A stretch of 64,000 nt of DNA from NCBI GenBank assembly GCA_964648505.1, contig CAZYMI010000001.1, positions 150,986 to 214,985 of the forward strand. Direction: 5' to 3'. Of the stretch, positions 53,957-62,156 are shown piece after piece. The number at the start of each line of letters is the position of its first letter. Within the stretch, counting starts at the first letter, position 1. The notes under the pieces are model-generated. The model did not search any database. It saw only the letters and a list, made by a program, of their open reading frames with translations, and was not told where the DNA came from. The DNA comes from CAZYMI01 sp964648505 (lineage in GTDB: Bacteria; Pseudomonadota; Alphaproteobacteria; Micavibrionales; Micavibrionaceae). Made by a program: the position numbers and the translations under genes.

Positions 53957-54421
53957 ATGAATAAATCAATCCTGACCGCATTTGCAGCGGCTGTCGTTAT
54001 TGCAGCAGCAGCATTTGCTTACCAATCCTACAACACTCCTGCAGCAGAAGGCGTAAGCGGCATTCAAACATCCGCAGGCGAACTGGCTCAAGGCGTATCT
54101 GACGCTGCCGAAGGCGTAGCAGAAGGCGCAGCAGAAGGCGTAACACAAGCTGCTGAACAAATTGGCGAAGCGGCTCAAGAAGGCGCGGCAACAATTCAAC
54201 AAACAGCTGGCGAAGCCACTGATGCTGTAAAAGACGCCGCACAAGAAGGCGTTCAAGCTGTTGAAGAAAAAGCGGCAGAAGGCGTTGAAGCTGTTCAAGA
54301 TGCTGCAACAACAGCAACAGAAGCTGCTCCAGCTGCTGCAACAACAGCAACAGAAGCTGCCCCAGCTGCTGCAACAACAGCAACAGAAGCTGCCCCAGCA
54401 ACTGAAGGCGCAGCAGAATAA
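53957..54421 (+). CDS. Ala/Glu-rich repetitive secreted or membrane-anchored protein
   Basis: 154 residues. N-terminal hydrophobic helix (about 5-22) that could be a signal or anchor, then a long Ala/Glu/Gly/Val helix with degenerate repeats (G-V-A-E-G-A-A-E-G-V-T-Q-A-A) like apolipoprotein- or LEA-type amphipathic helices, then three copies of an 11-residue unit T-T-A-T-E-A-A-P-A-A-A. Low complexity prevents family assignment. AAGGGCAACTTCCC lies upstream of the ATG; a strong terminator follows. Confidence 0.75.
   Translation: MNKSILTAFAAAVVIAAAAFAYQSYNTPAAEGVSGIQTSAGELAQGVSDAAEGVAEGAAEGVTQAAEQIGEAAQEGAATIQQTAGEATDAVKDAAQEGVQAVEEKAAEGVEAVQDAATTATEAAPAAATTATEAAPAAATTATEAAPATEGAAE
54305..54403 (+). 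repeat. Three 33-base tandem repeats
   Basis: Units start at 54305, 54338 and 54371. The first two differ at one base (T to C) and the third diverges only near its end. Each encodes 11 residues, so the frame is kept under copy-number change. Located at the C-terminus of the Ala/Glu-rich gene. Confidence 0.95.
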
Positions 54422-54453
54422 GCTTTTATAAAAAGTTTGAATTTAATTCTAAG

Positions 54454-54488
54454 CAGCCCTGTGTTACAACCACAGGGCTGTTGCTTTT
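54454..54488 (+). terminator. Rho-independent terminator after the Ala/Glu-rich gene
   Basis: CAGCCCTGTG (54454-54463) pairs perfectly with CACAGGGCTG (54471-54480); loop TTACAAC, followed by TTGCTTTT. The gene stops 33 bases upstream. coaBC starts at 54498, so it is isolated from the upstream transcript. Confidence 0.9.
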
Positions 54489-54497
54489 GGAGCAAAT

Positions 54498-55697
54498 ATG
54501 ATCTTAAAAAACAAATCAATTTTACTTATCGTATCAGGCGGTATCGCTGCTTATAAATCACTTGAACTTGTGCGCTTGTTTAAAAAAAGCGGCGCAACAG
54601 TGCGGGCTGTTCTAACAAAAGGCGGCGAACAATTTATAACACCTTTGTCCCTTTCATCCCTGACAGGGGAAAAGACTTATACTGAACTTTGGTCGCTGAC
54701 CGATGAAACTGAAATGGGGCATATCAGGCTATCGCGCGAAGCTGACTTGATTGTGGTTGCCCCGGCAACAGCCAACTTAATTGGAAAAATTGCTTATGGC
54801 CTTTCTGATGATCTGGCTTCAACAGCTATTTTAGCATCCAACAAGCCTGTTCTTGTTGCGCCCGCAATGAACTGGGCTATGTGGGAAAATCAAGCCGTTC
54901 AAGAAAACATGAAAACATTACGTTCCCGTGACATTGAAATAATCGGCCCCACATCTGGTGATATGGCTTGCGGCGAACACGGTATTGGCCGCCTTGCCGA
55001 ACCAGAAGATATTTATAAAGCCGTCCTAGATTTTTTTGCCCCGAAACCCCTTGAAGGTAAAACTGCAATTGTCACGTCCGGCCCCACAATTGAACCGATT
55101 GATCCTGTTCGTTACCTAACTAACCATTCATCGGGCAAACAAGGGCATGCTGTTGCTGCTGCCCTAGCCCGCGCGGGCGCAACAGTGACGCTTGTTTCAG
55201 GGCCTGTATCTATTCCTGCGCCAAAAAATGTGAAACTTGTGCGCGTATCCACAGCAAAAGAAATGCTGCATGCAACACAAAATGCGCTGCCGGCCGATAT
55301 TGCTGTTTTTGCTGCGGCTGTTTCTGACTGGCGTCCTATTCAAATGGCGGGCACCAAAATCAAAAAAACACCCGATGGCGTCCCGCCCCTTGCTTTAGAA
55401 GAAACGCCCGATATTTTAAAAACAATCGCAGCACAAAAAACACAGCGCCCTCAATTGGTTGTGGGCTTTGCAGCTGAAACTGATAAAGTGCTTGAAAATG
55501 CGCTGACCAAATACAAAGCAAAAGGCTGCGATTGGATTTTGGTGAACGATGTTTCGAAAGGCGTTTTCGGTGCCGATATTAACACCGTAACGCTGCTTTC
55601 AAATGGTACTCAGGATGCTTGGCCAACCTTGTCAAAACAAGATGTCGGTAGAAAACTCGCTGACCGTATTGCTACTTTTTTTGTAAAGAAAGGCTAA
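54498..55697 (+). CDS. coaBC: Bifunctional phosphopantothenoylcysteine decarboxylase/synthetase
   Basis: 399 residues. The N-terminal FMN decarboxylase (about 1-180, CoaC) has VSGGIAAYKSLEL, the A-P-A-M-N-W-A-M-W motif and G-D-M-A-C-G (active Cys). The C-terminal synthetase (about 190-390, CoaB) begins AIVTSGPTIEPIDPVRY, followed by N-H-S-S-G and A-A-V-S-D-W. Together they take phosphopantothenate to phosphopantetheine in CoA synthesis. Four bases before dut, in an operon with dut and mutS. Confidence 0.96.
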   Translation: MILKNKSILLIVSGGIAAYKSLELVRLFKKSGATVRAVLTKGGEQFITPLSLSSLTGEKTYTELWSLTDETEMGHIRLSREADLIVVAPATANLIGKIAYGLSDDLASTAILASNKPVLVAPAMNWAMWENQAVQENMKTLRSRDIEIIGPTSGDMACGEHGIGRLAEPEDIYKAVLDFFAPKPLEGKTAIVTSGPTIEPIDPVRYLTNHSSGKQGHAVAAALARAGATVTLVSGPVSIPAPKNVKLVRVSTAKEMLHATQNALPADIAVFAAAVSDWRPIQMAGTKIKKTPDGVPPLALEETPDILKTIAAQKTQRPQLVVGFAAETDKVLENALTKYKAKGCDWILVNDVSKGVFGADINTVTLLSNGTQDAWPTLSKQDVGRKLADRIATFFVKKG

Positions 55698-55700
55698 CGA

Positions 55701-56147
55701 ATGCTGACTCTACCCGTTCAGATTTTACCGCACGGAAAAGATCTGCCATTACCCAGCTATGCTACACAGCAATCTGCTGGCATGGATCTTGTAGCAGCCC
55801 TTGATGCCCCGATCACCTTAAAAGCTTTTGAACGCGCGCTTATTCCCACAGGTCTTGCCTTGGCCTTACCAAAAGGGTTTGAAGCTCAAATACGCCCCCG
55901 TTCCGGCCTTGCCGCAAAACAAGGCATTACTGTTTTAAATACGCCCGGCACAATTGATGCGGATTATCGCGGCGAAGTAAAAATTATTTTAATCAATCTT
56001 TCCAGTGAACCCTTTACCATTGAACGCGGTATGCGCATAGCGCAGATGGTTATTGCCCGTCATGAAACCGCGCACATTACCCCTGTCACTGAACTTGAGG
56101 AAACATCGCGCGGCGCGGGTGGGTTTGGATCAACAGGAACAAAATAA
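55701..56147 (+). CDS. dut: Deoxyuridine triphosphatase
   Basis: 148 residues. Trimeric dUTPase that hydrolyses dUTP and supplies dUMP. Family motifs in order: S-A-G-M-D-L (1), PRSGLAAKQGI (2), DADYRGEVKI (3 and its Asp), G-M-R-I-A-Q-M-V-I (4) and R-G-A-G-G-F-G-S-T-G (5). Shares one base with the mutS start. The coaBC-dut order is usual. Confidence 0.97.
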   Translation: MLTLPVQILPHGKDLPLPSYATQQSAGMDLVAALDAPITLKAFERALIPTGLALALPKGFEAQIRPRSGLAAKQGITVLNTPGTIDADYRGEVKIILINLSSEPFTIERGMRIAQMVIARHETAHITPVTELEETSRGAGGFGSTGTK

Positions 56148-58795
56148 TGATGGCAAGTGTGCGTGCCAAAACACCTGACGATTATATCGCCGAAGGCCAC
56201 ACGCCCATGATGGCGCAGTATCATGCTACAAAAGCACAAGCGCCGGATTGCTTACTATTTTATCGCATGGGTGACTTTTTTGAACTTTTTTATGATGATG
56301 CCGTAACCGCATCACGCGTTTTAGATATTGCGCTGACAAAGCGCGGTACAAACAAAGGCAGTGACATTGCCATGTGTGGCGTGCCCGCGCATTCCTTTGA
56401 ACCCTACCTTGCAAAGCTTATCCATGCTGGGCACAAAGTAGCCTTATGCGAACAATTAGAAACACCTGAGGAAGCAAAAAAACGAGGCGGCTCAAAAGCC
56501 CTCGTACGACGCGAAATTACGCGCATTGTAACACCCGGAACACTCACAGAAGATCATCTACTCGATTCACGCACGCATAATTTTTTAGCCAGCATCGCAG
56601 ATGCTGCTGGCCAATATGGTTGTGCCTGGCTGGACCTTTCCACGGGTGATTTCTTTATTCAGCCCCTGTTTCAAGGCCAGATCGATTCCGCACTCAGCCG
56701 TATAAACCCTTCTGAAGTAATTATACCTGAACGCCTTGCGCTTCAGTCTGATTTTGCATCCATCCCCTTTGCTTCATCGCTTCCGAACGCCCTTTTTTCA
56801 TCGGATAATGCACAAGCAAGGCTTGAATCTTTTTTTGGTGTCGGGACTCTTGAAAGTTTTGGTGCTTTTTCGCGTGCCGAAATTGCTGCCGCAGGGGCTT
56901 TGATTGATTATGTTGACCGTACTCAAAAAGGTCGTTTTCCGCATTTACTGCGTCCGCGCCAGCTCCTTGGGCATGATATGCTGGATATTGACCCCGCATC
57001 ACGCAGAAGTCTTGAAATTTTGCGATCTGTAAGCGGTGAAAAACGCGGGTCTCTATTATCTTCAATCGACCGAACGATTACCCCCGCAGGCGCACGCGCT
57101 TTATACAGCCGCCTATCAGCGCCCTTACAAAATATTGAACTGATCAATGCGCGGCTTGACCAGATTGAAAGTTTTTTATTAGCCCCGGTTTTGCGCCAAT
57201 CCATACGCGTTGCGCTCAAAGATCTGCCTGATATAGGGCGCGCGCTTGCACGTATTACAGTGGGGCGTGGCACACCGCGCGATCTTGCTGTGCTGCGCGA
57301 TGGGTTAAGTAAAGCAGAAATTTTATTTCATTTACTTTTAAAACACGCAGATGAGCGTTTATCATCTTTGCAGCTTGGACTCACACAAAATAGTGATCTT
57401 CAGGCTTTCCATGATGAACTTGAACGCGCCTTATCTGATGATCTGCCTGTGCTGGCACGCGATGGCGGCTTCATTCGAAAAGGGTTTGATGCAAAACTTG
57501 ATGAACTGAAAAATCTGCGCGATGAAGGCCGCAGAATGATTGTAAATCTGCAAAGCCAGTACTGTAAAACAACGGGTATTGAGAACTTAAAAATCGCTCA
57601 TAATAATATTCTAGGTTACTATATAGAAGTCTCTGCCAAAAAAGCAGACCCCCTTTTATTGCGCCGTGATGATAATCCGTTTGTCCATCGTCAAACCATG
57701 GCAAGCGCAGTACGCTTTACGACGAAAGAACTTATTGCTTTTGAACAAGATCTTTTAAGTGCGTCAGAAAAAACTCTGGCTATTGAACTCGAACATTTTT
57801 CTAGGCTTTGCGCCATCATCACAAATCTTGCGGGTCCTATTCATTTCATCGCGCATCATCTGGCTGAAATTGATGTGGCTTCATCGCTGGCCGAACTTGC
57901 TGAAAGCCAAAACTATTCAAGGCCAATTTTAACATCTGGCTTTGATTTTACGATTGAAGGAGGAAGACATCCTGTTGTTGAACAAGCATTAGAGAGAACT
58001 TCAAATCATTTCGTACCCAATAGTTGCGCCCTTGAAAAAACGCAGTCCTTGTGGCTTCTTACGGGCCCGAACATGGCCGGGAAATCAACATTTTTGCGCC
58101 AAAACGCTTTAATTGTTGTACTGGCGCAAGCGGGCTGCTTTGTCCCTGCAACGTCTGCAACACTCGGTATTGTTGACCGTTTATTCTCACGCGTGGGCGC
58201 CTCTGATGACCTTGCGCGCGGGCGTTCCACTTTTATGGTGGAAATGGTTGAAACTGCGGCCATCTTGCATCAGGCCACCGAACGCTCGCTTGTTATTCTT
58301 GATGAAATCGGGCGCGGTACTGCCACCTATGACGGTTTATCAATTGCCTGGGCATGCGTTGAATATCTGCATGCTAAAACGCGTGCGCGCACAATTTTTG
58401 CAACTCATTACCATGAATTGACGCAACTGGAAGAAAAGCTTGCGCACCTGTCTTGCTTCACGATGGCTGTAAAAGACTGGCAGGGCGGCATTGTTTTTTT
58501 ACATGAAATTAAAAAAGGTGCTGCCGATAAATCCTATGGCATTCATGTTGCTCAGCTTGCTGGCCTGCCAGAAGATGTGACCACACGCGCGCAAACAATT
58601 CTGGCTATGCTGGAAGATTCAAAACAGTCTGGTGCTTTCCGAAAATCTGCGGCTGAGTTACCTTTGTTCAACACAGCCCCGCCCAAAGCTGCGCCGCACC
58701 CCGCACTTGAAGCCCTCAAAGCTGTATCGCCTGATGATTTGTCGCCAAAAGACGCTTTAGAGGTCCTTTATCTTCTCAAATCAAAACTGGTTTGA
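56147..58795 (+). CDS. mutS: DNA mismatch repair protein MutS
   Basis: 882 residues. Mismatch-recognising ATPase. The mismatch wedge F-x-E appears in YRMGDFFELFYDD near residue 40. Walker A GPNMAGKST near 645, Walker B region V-I-L-D-E-I-G-R-G-T-A-T-Y-D-G, and the C-terminal F-A-T-H-Y-H-E-L signature. Domains follow the standard order: mismatch, connector, core, clamp, ATPase. Overlaps dut by one base; Met codons 56147 and 56150 are both possible. Confidence 0.97.
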   Translation: MMASVRAKTPDDYIAEGHTPMMAQYHATKAQAPDCLLFYRMGDFFELFYDDAVTASRVLDIALTKRGTNKGSDIAMCGVPAHSFEPYLAKLIHAGHKVALCEQLETPEEAKKRGGSKALVRREITRIVTPGTLTEDHLLDSRTHNFLASIADAAGQYGCAWLDLSTGDFFIQPLFQGQIDSALSRINPSEVIIPERLALQSDFASIPFASSLPNALFSSDNAQARLESFFGVGTLESFGAFSRAEIAAAGALIDYVDRTQKGRFPHLLRPRQLLGHDMLDIDPASRRSLEILRSVSGEKRGSLLSSIDRTITPAGARALYSRLSAPLQNIELINARLDQIESFLLAPVLRQSIRVALKDLPDIGRALARITVGRGTPRDLAVLRDGLSKAEILFHLLLKHADERLSSLQLGLTQNSDLQAFHDELERALSDDLPVLARDGGFIRKGFDAKLDELKNLRDEGRRMIVNLQSQYCKTTGIENLKIAHNNILGYYIEVSAKKADPLLLRRDDNPFVHRQTMASAVRFTTKELIAFEQDLLSASEKTLAIELEHFSRLCAIITNLAGPIHFIAHHLAEIDVASSLAELAESQNYSRPILTSGFDFTIEGGRHPVVEQALERTSNHFVPNSCALEKTQSLWLLTGPNMAGKSTFLRQNALIVVLAQAGCFVPATSATLGIVDRLFSRVGASDDLARGRSTFMVEMVETAAILHQATERSLVILDEIGRGTATYDGLSIAWACVEYLHAKTRARTIFATHYHELTQLEEKLAHLSCFTMAVKDWQGGIVFLHEIKKGAADKSYGIHVAQLAGLPEDVTTRAQTILAMLEDSKQSGAFRKSAAELPLFNTAPPKAAPHPALEALKAVSPDDLSPKDALEVLYLLKSKLV

Positions 58796-58820
58796 TTTCA
58801 GACGCGGTTTTAGATAAAAC
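58792..58820 (+). promoter_or_regulatory. Candidate promoter of tRNA-Ser(CGA)
   Basis: TTGATT (58792-58797), 17-base spacer, TAAAAC (58815-58820), 17 bases upstream of the tRNA. The overlapping inverted repeat GGTTTTAGATAAAACC (58807-58822) could alternatively be a weak mutS terminator hairpin, but it lacks a T tract. Confidence 0.35.
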
Positions 58821-58837
58821 CTAGTTTGACTGGCAAT

Positions 58838-58927
58838 GGAGAGGTGGCGGAGTGGTTGAACGCGCCGCACTCGAAATGCGGAATAGTCGCAAGGCTATCG
58901 GGGGTTCAAATCCCTCCCTCTCCGCCA
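58838..58927 (+). tRNA. tRNA-Ser (anticodon CGA), CCA encoded
   Basis: Type II tRNA of 90 bases. Acceptor GGAGAGG (58838-58844) pairs with CCTCTCC (58917-58923), then discriminator G and CCA. Anticodon stem CCGCA/TGCGG encloses loop CTCGAAA, anticodon CGA, decoding UCG. The long variable arm is present (AATAGTCGCAAGGCTATC) and the T arm reads GGGGGTTCAAATCCCTC. The gene is complete, so any insertion at its 3' end left it intact. Confidence 0.96.
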
Positions 58928-59124
58928 TTATTTTTTCGGATTTATCCTATTTTAAGAATTTTTCTAAACCCTTGAACCCTCGTTCAGCCCATTACAAAAA
59001 TTTGGTTATTTCAATATCTTATTACATAAATATTTTCTTCCCTTGTTTAATCTACGGAAAAATAATTTTTTTGAACAACCCACATGAACACCCAGTGGGT
59101 GACACTCCAAAAAATGAGCATAAA

Positions 59125-59153
59125 AAAATCACCGATTTAGGCGGTGGTTTTTT
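59125..59153. terminator. Bidirectional terminator between tRNA-Ser and integrase remnant
   Basis: Stem AAAATCACCG (59125-59134) with CGGTGGTTTT (59142-59151), one G-T pair, loop of 7 bases. T tracts lie on both sides (TTTTTT on plus, TTTTTTT on minus), so it can end the tRNA transcript rightward and the leftward operon and integrase transcript. Confidence 0.75.
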
Positions 59154-59179
59154 CTATGAGTTTTCAGTTTACTTGTGAT

Positions 59180-59665
59180 TTATCCGCTCTTCTGATTTTT
59201 CATGAAAGGCTTCAAGTTGAGTGAAATGCCCTTGGTCTCTTTGTTTTCAAGATCAGCGATATAGTGCTTCAAGCTTTTAAAATCCCTATGCCCAGTCTGT
59301 GATTGCACCATGATATAGGAAACAGGAACAGGTGCAGTGAGCAAGTTCATCACATAGGAACTTCTAAGACTATGAAATATTGGCCACAATTCTTCGCCCT
59401 TATGGTTTTTCTTCGGGACATATCCCACATCTTTTAAGATTTGTCTTGATGCTCTGGCAGCTTTGCCGCCTTGCCATTCACTATCTCGCTGGAAAACAAA
59501 TTCTTTTTCTGGGCTTCGCAACTTATGTTCGATTAAATAGTTTCTGATTGCGGTGACATCAACTTCTCGTTCTTTGCCTGTTTTGGTTGGTGTGACTTTT
59601 TCAGTTCTCCAATTGAAGGTAGATTTCACTTTAAAGTAGCAATTGTCTTTGTCATCTAGACGCAC
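59180..59665 (-). pseudogene. Truncated tyrosine recombinase (integrase), C-terminal part
   Basis: Encodes about 161 residues of a phage-type integrase catalytic domain: F-H-S-L-R-S-S-Y (His and Arg of the H-x-x-R box), T-G-H-R-D (His) and K-H-Y-I (Tyr nucleophile). The upstream frame continues only a few codons (K-N-P-K-D-V-R) before a stop near 59690, and the N-terminal DNA-binding domain and first catalytic Arg box are missing. No proper start or ribosome-binding site. Predicted inactive. It is adjacent to tRNA-Ser, the normal site of such elements. Confidence 0.8.
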
Positions 59666-59685
59666 ATCTTTTGGATTTTTCGCAT

Positions 59686-59699
59686 GCTTTTATAAAAGC
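59686..59699. repeat. 14-base perfect palindrome beside the integrase remnant
   Basis: GCTTTTATAAAAGC, fully self-complementary. It lies at the break where the integrase reading frame is lost, between the remnant and the FAD monooxygenase. Could be an operator or scar; too short to decide. Confidence 0.45.
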
Positions 59700-59789
59700 C
59701 ATTAGAGAGTATCGGCGAAAGAGATGGGTCGATATTCAACACAATGGGATTCGATGATATAGATAATTGTAAGAGACGCAAGAGTGAAC

Positions 59790-60917
59790 TCACAGGTCTA
59801 TTTCATGGTCTAGACCAAGTATCCATCGCTCCGCATATCGGCCCACAATTGAAATAACAATTGGCACCAACCATGGAGCTAATCTAACTACTCTGCCGGG
59901 CAAGGTTTTTGGTCGTGGTGCCCCCATAGCTTTTCTTATCTGACCAACCACCTTTAGAATAGTAGACCGTCTTACTTCTTCGTATTGGATTAAGCGACCT
60001 GAATGGTAAAGATTTGCAAAGACATAAGCATCTTCAATGCCTAAGTTCATACCTCTCGCTCCGATGCCAGCGTGAACATGCGCAGCATCCCCTGCCAAAT
60101 AAAAAGGCCCATCTTGAAACTTGCTAGCAACTCGATTCGCTATCTCGAATTTTGACTCCCATTCTATTCGACCGACTCGAGTTCCCTCGGGTAGCCTACT
60201 TAACAAGTTAGGAACATTTCCTAAAATTCGCCAGAGGTTGTTGTGGTGGCGAACAACAAATACCCCTCCTTCTTGTAAAAGAAAAATGCTTGCCTCATCT
60301 TTTGGTAAGTTTGATTCGAGTTCAACATCATATAGACCCCATGGCTCATCGTAAGCCTCACCATCAAAAGAGATGTTCAGCAAACTGCGAATGGGACTTG
60401 CAGCACCATCTGCTACGAAAATAACTTTAGAGCGAATTCGGAAATTAGCATCTGCACCCTCAACATCGACAATTCCCAAATCTCCCTCTTTAGAAATTAG
60501 CTTGGCAGTCAGCCCTCTCTCTACTCGGATACCGCGACCTTGTAATTCCTCTTCCAAAATTCGCTCGGAGTCTGCTTGACTTTGAACAAGCATAAAAGGG
60601 TAGCGATGATTGACGCGAGAAAGTTGTAGTCTCGCCAATGGTTCCCATTTGTGGCGAAGTGTTAAGCATTCAAGCTTTCGGCCATTTTCTAAATATGTAT
60701 TACTGACACCACTCGAAGCTAAAAGTTCTAGGGTTCGAGCATTGACTCCGAATGCTTTTGAAAATGACGACCGCTGTATGCGTTTCTCAATAATCCTTGG
60801 TTTATGACCTTTTTCATTAAGGAAAAGTGCGGCTGCTAAACCAGTTGGCCCTGCACCAACAATTAAGACATCTGTATCTTCGATAATGCTAGCATTACTT
60901 GTGTGGTCTTTTTTCAT
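59790..60917 (-). CDS. FAD-dependent monooxygenase (PHBH/UbiH-like)
   Basis: About 375 residues from the ATG near 60917. Class A flavin monooxygenase: the FAD loop VLIVGAGPTGLAAALFL near residue 20, the DG motif F-V-A-D-G-A-A-S-P-I-R-S and the GD motif Y-L-A-G-D-A-A-H-V-H-A-G-I-G-A-R-G-M-N-L. These residues bind FAD and NAD(P)H. The family hydroxylates phenols or other small aromatic and polyketide substrates; here the substrate is unknown. It ends the leftward operon, overlapping the truncated acetyltransferase-like gene by about 23 bases. Confidence 0.9.
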   Translation of the reverse strand: MKKDHTSNASIIEDTDVLIVGAGPTGLAAALFLNEKGHKPRIIEKRIQRSSFSKAFGVNARTLELLASSGVSNTYLENGRKLECLTLRHKWEPLARLQLSRVNHRYPFMLVQSQADSERILEEELQGRGIRVERGLTAKLISKEGDLGIVDVEGADANFRIRSKVIFVADGAASPIRSLLNISFDGEAYDEPWGLYDVELESNLPKDEASIFLLQEGGVFVVRHHNNLWRILGNVPNLLSRLPEGTRVGRIEWESKFEIANRVASKFQDGPFYLAGDAAHVHAGIGARGMNLGIEDAYVFANLYHSGRLIQYEEVRRSTILKVVGQIRKAMGAPRPKTLPGRVVRLAPWLVPIVISIVGRYAERWILGLDHEIDL

Positions 60918-61218
60918 TTGGATAACCAAGAACATTGTTTTGATAATTTAAAGTGTAAAGACAAGGTTCTTTTTGACTAAGTCCCTCTATCGCATCTTGA
61001 GATGCGTACTCAGGACGCCGATTCCAACCCCATGATCCACCCACTCTATTTAGCAATACAGCAAAAGCATTGAGCTCAAAACTTGTTTGAGCACAGTCAT
61101 GATTTATATCGTTTAGATATGCATTAAGTTTACCTAATGATTTCTGCCTAAGAAATTCGTTCTTAGAAATAAATAAGTGATAATTAACAAATGTCTCTTT
61201 TTTTAGATCAAGCCTCAT
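60895..61218 (-). CDS. Probable truncated GNAT-like acetyltransferase
   Basis: About 107 residues from ATG 61218. A segment L-L-N-R-V-G-G-S-W-G-W-N-R-R followed by a 20-residue gap and L-Y-T-L-N-Y-Q-N-N-V-L-G-Y resembles the N-terminal half of some GNAT acetyltransferases, where such a helix is followed by D-G-x-P-A-G-Y and the acetyl-CoA motif. Here the protein stops eight residues after G-Y, with the acetyl-CoA binding motif missing, so it is likely truncated or decayed. Start on an ATGA overlap with the second formyltransferase. The GNAT link is by inspection only. Confidence 0.45.
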   Translation of the reverse strand: MRLDLKKETFVNYHLFISKNEFLRQKSLGKLNAYLNDINHDCAQTSFELNAFAVLLNRVGGSWGWNRRPEYASQDAIEGLSQKEPCLYTLNYQNNVLGYPNEKRPHK

Positions 61219-62156
61219 AGAGAAACCTTTTTCGCGACATTGTTCCAAGCTTCTTTTGATTTTGCAAAAGAAGTTCGCGAGCGTTCAAAATCTACGATTG
61301 AGCTAATTATTACTTCTTTAAGGTCTTCACTATCGCCAAATATTTTCTGATATAGAGCTAAATTTTCTACGGGACTTCCCAAAAGTTTTATACCTTTCTT
61401 TTGAGCCAGAATAATTTCTTCTTCATTTGGAATACTAAAATAAAAACCCTGATCCCTGTTTTGCGGAGTCATTGATGAGCGCCCTGTCAATAAATACTTC
61501 TTAACCGCTTCTAAAACAATTTCGGTGCCAGGTGCCACCAAGTCTATAAGGCATTCAAGAATACTATTTTGTGGATGAAGCGTTACTCTTCGAGAATCAA
61601 TTATATCTCCCTCGTCAATCTTTTGAACAAGATCATGTAGCGTGATGCCATGAAACTGTTGGCCATTCACTTTGGCCCAGAAAGGGACATATAATCCTCT
61701 GTAATCAGGCAAAAGACCGCGATGTAGATTCCACAAGAATCCCTTTTCTTTTAAGAAAAAAATCGTCTTATTATTTAAAACCTGAGGATTATGAAGCGAC
61801 AGTGTACCAATAAGTGGGATTCTACGCAAAGTATTTTCTATCTCGTCGCCATTCACATTACTTGCTGCGTATCTTTTTACTCCCTCTAAACTTAAAATAT
61901 GGTCAAGTGTTTTAAGCTTCCCAATCACCGAGGTTTTAGTATTTAAATATGGATAAATATGGTTAGCTAATAAATCATATTCGTAAAAACGAAAGCGTTT
62001 GATACTTGGGCTCGCAGGCTTCTTTCGCTGTGGCATCGGTACCATAAAACAGTGCACATTCAAGCCCATCTTGAGCAAGGCTGGTATAACCCGCACAAGC
62101 AAAAGATGCGCAGAGAGAAATGGTCCAGATATAATAGCAATGTTTTTATTTGCCAT
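61215..62156 (-). CDS. Formyltransferase family protein (second copy)
   Basis: About 313 residues from ATG 62156. N10-formyltetrahydrofolate-dependent formyltransferase fold: catalytic Asn and His in L-W-N-L-H-R-G-L-L-P-D-Y-R-G, and Asp in Q-K-I-D-E-G-D-I-I-D. This is like Fmt and sugar N-formyltransferases (ArnA, VioF), but the hydrophobic S-L-L-P has become G-L-L-P. Clearly paralogous to the next gene upstream, sharing K-G-F-x-W-N-L-H and the C-terminal F-S-x-P block. Substrate unknown. Overlaps both neighbours (11 and 4 bases). Confidence 0.85.
   Translation of the reverse strand: MANKNIAIISGPFLSAHLLLVRVIPALLKMGLNVHCFMVPMPQRKKPASPSIKRFRFYEYDLLANHIYPYLNTKTSVIGKLKTLDHILSLEGVKRYAASNVNGDEIENTLRRIPLIGTLSLHNPQVLNNKTIFFLKEKGFLWNLHRGLLPDYRGLYVPFWAKVNGQQFHGITLHDLVQKIDEGDIIDSRRVTLHPQNSILECLIDLVAPGTEIVLEAVKKYLLTGRSSMTPQNRDQGFYFSIPNEEEIILAQKKGIKLLGSPVENLALYQKIFGDSEDLKEVIISSIVDFERSRTSFAKSKEAWNNVAKKVSL

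Noticed and set aside
53966..54401. Leucine-rich antisense frames opposite the Ala/Glu repeat gene
   Set aside because: Mirror of the GCA/GAA repeats; no independent evidence.
58852..59178. Open frame across tRNA-Ser
   Set aside because: It overlaps the complete tRNA gene and reads into the terminator; coding is not plausible.
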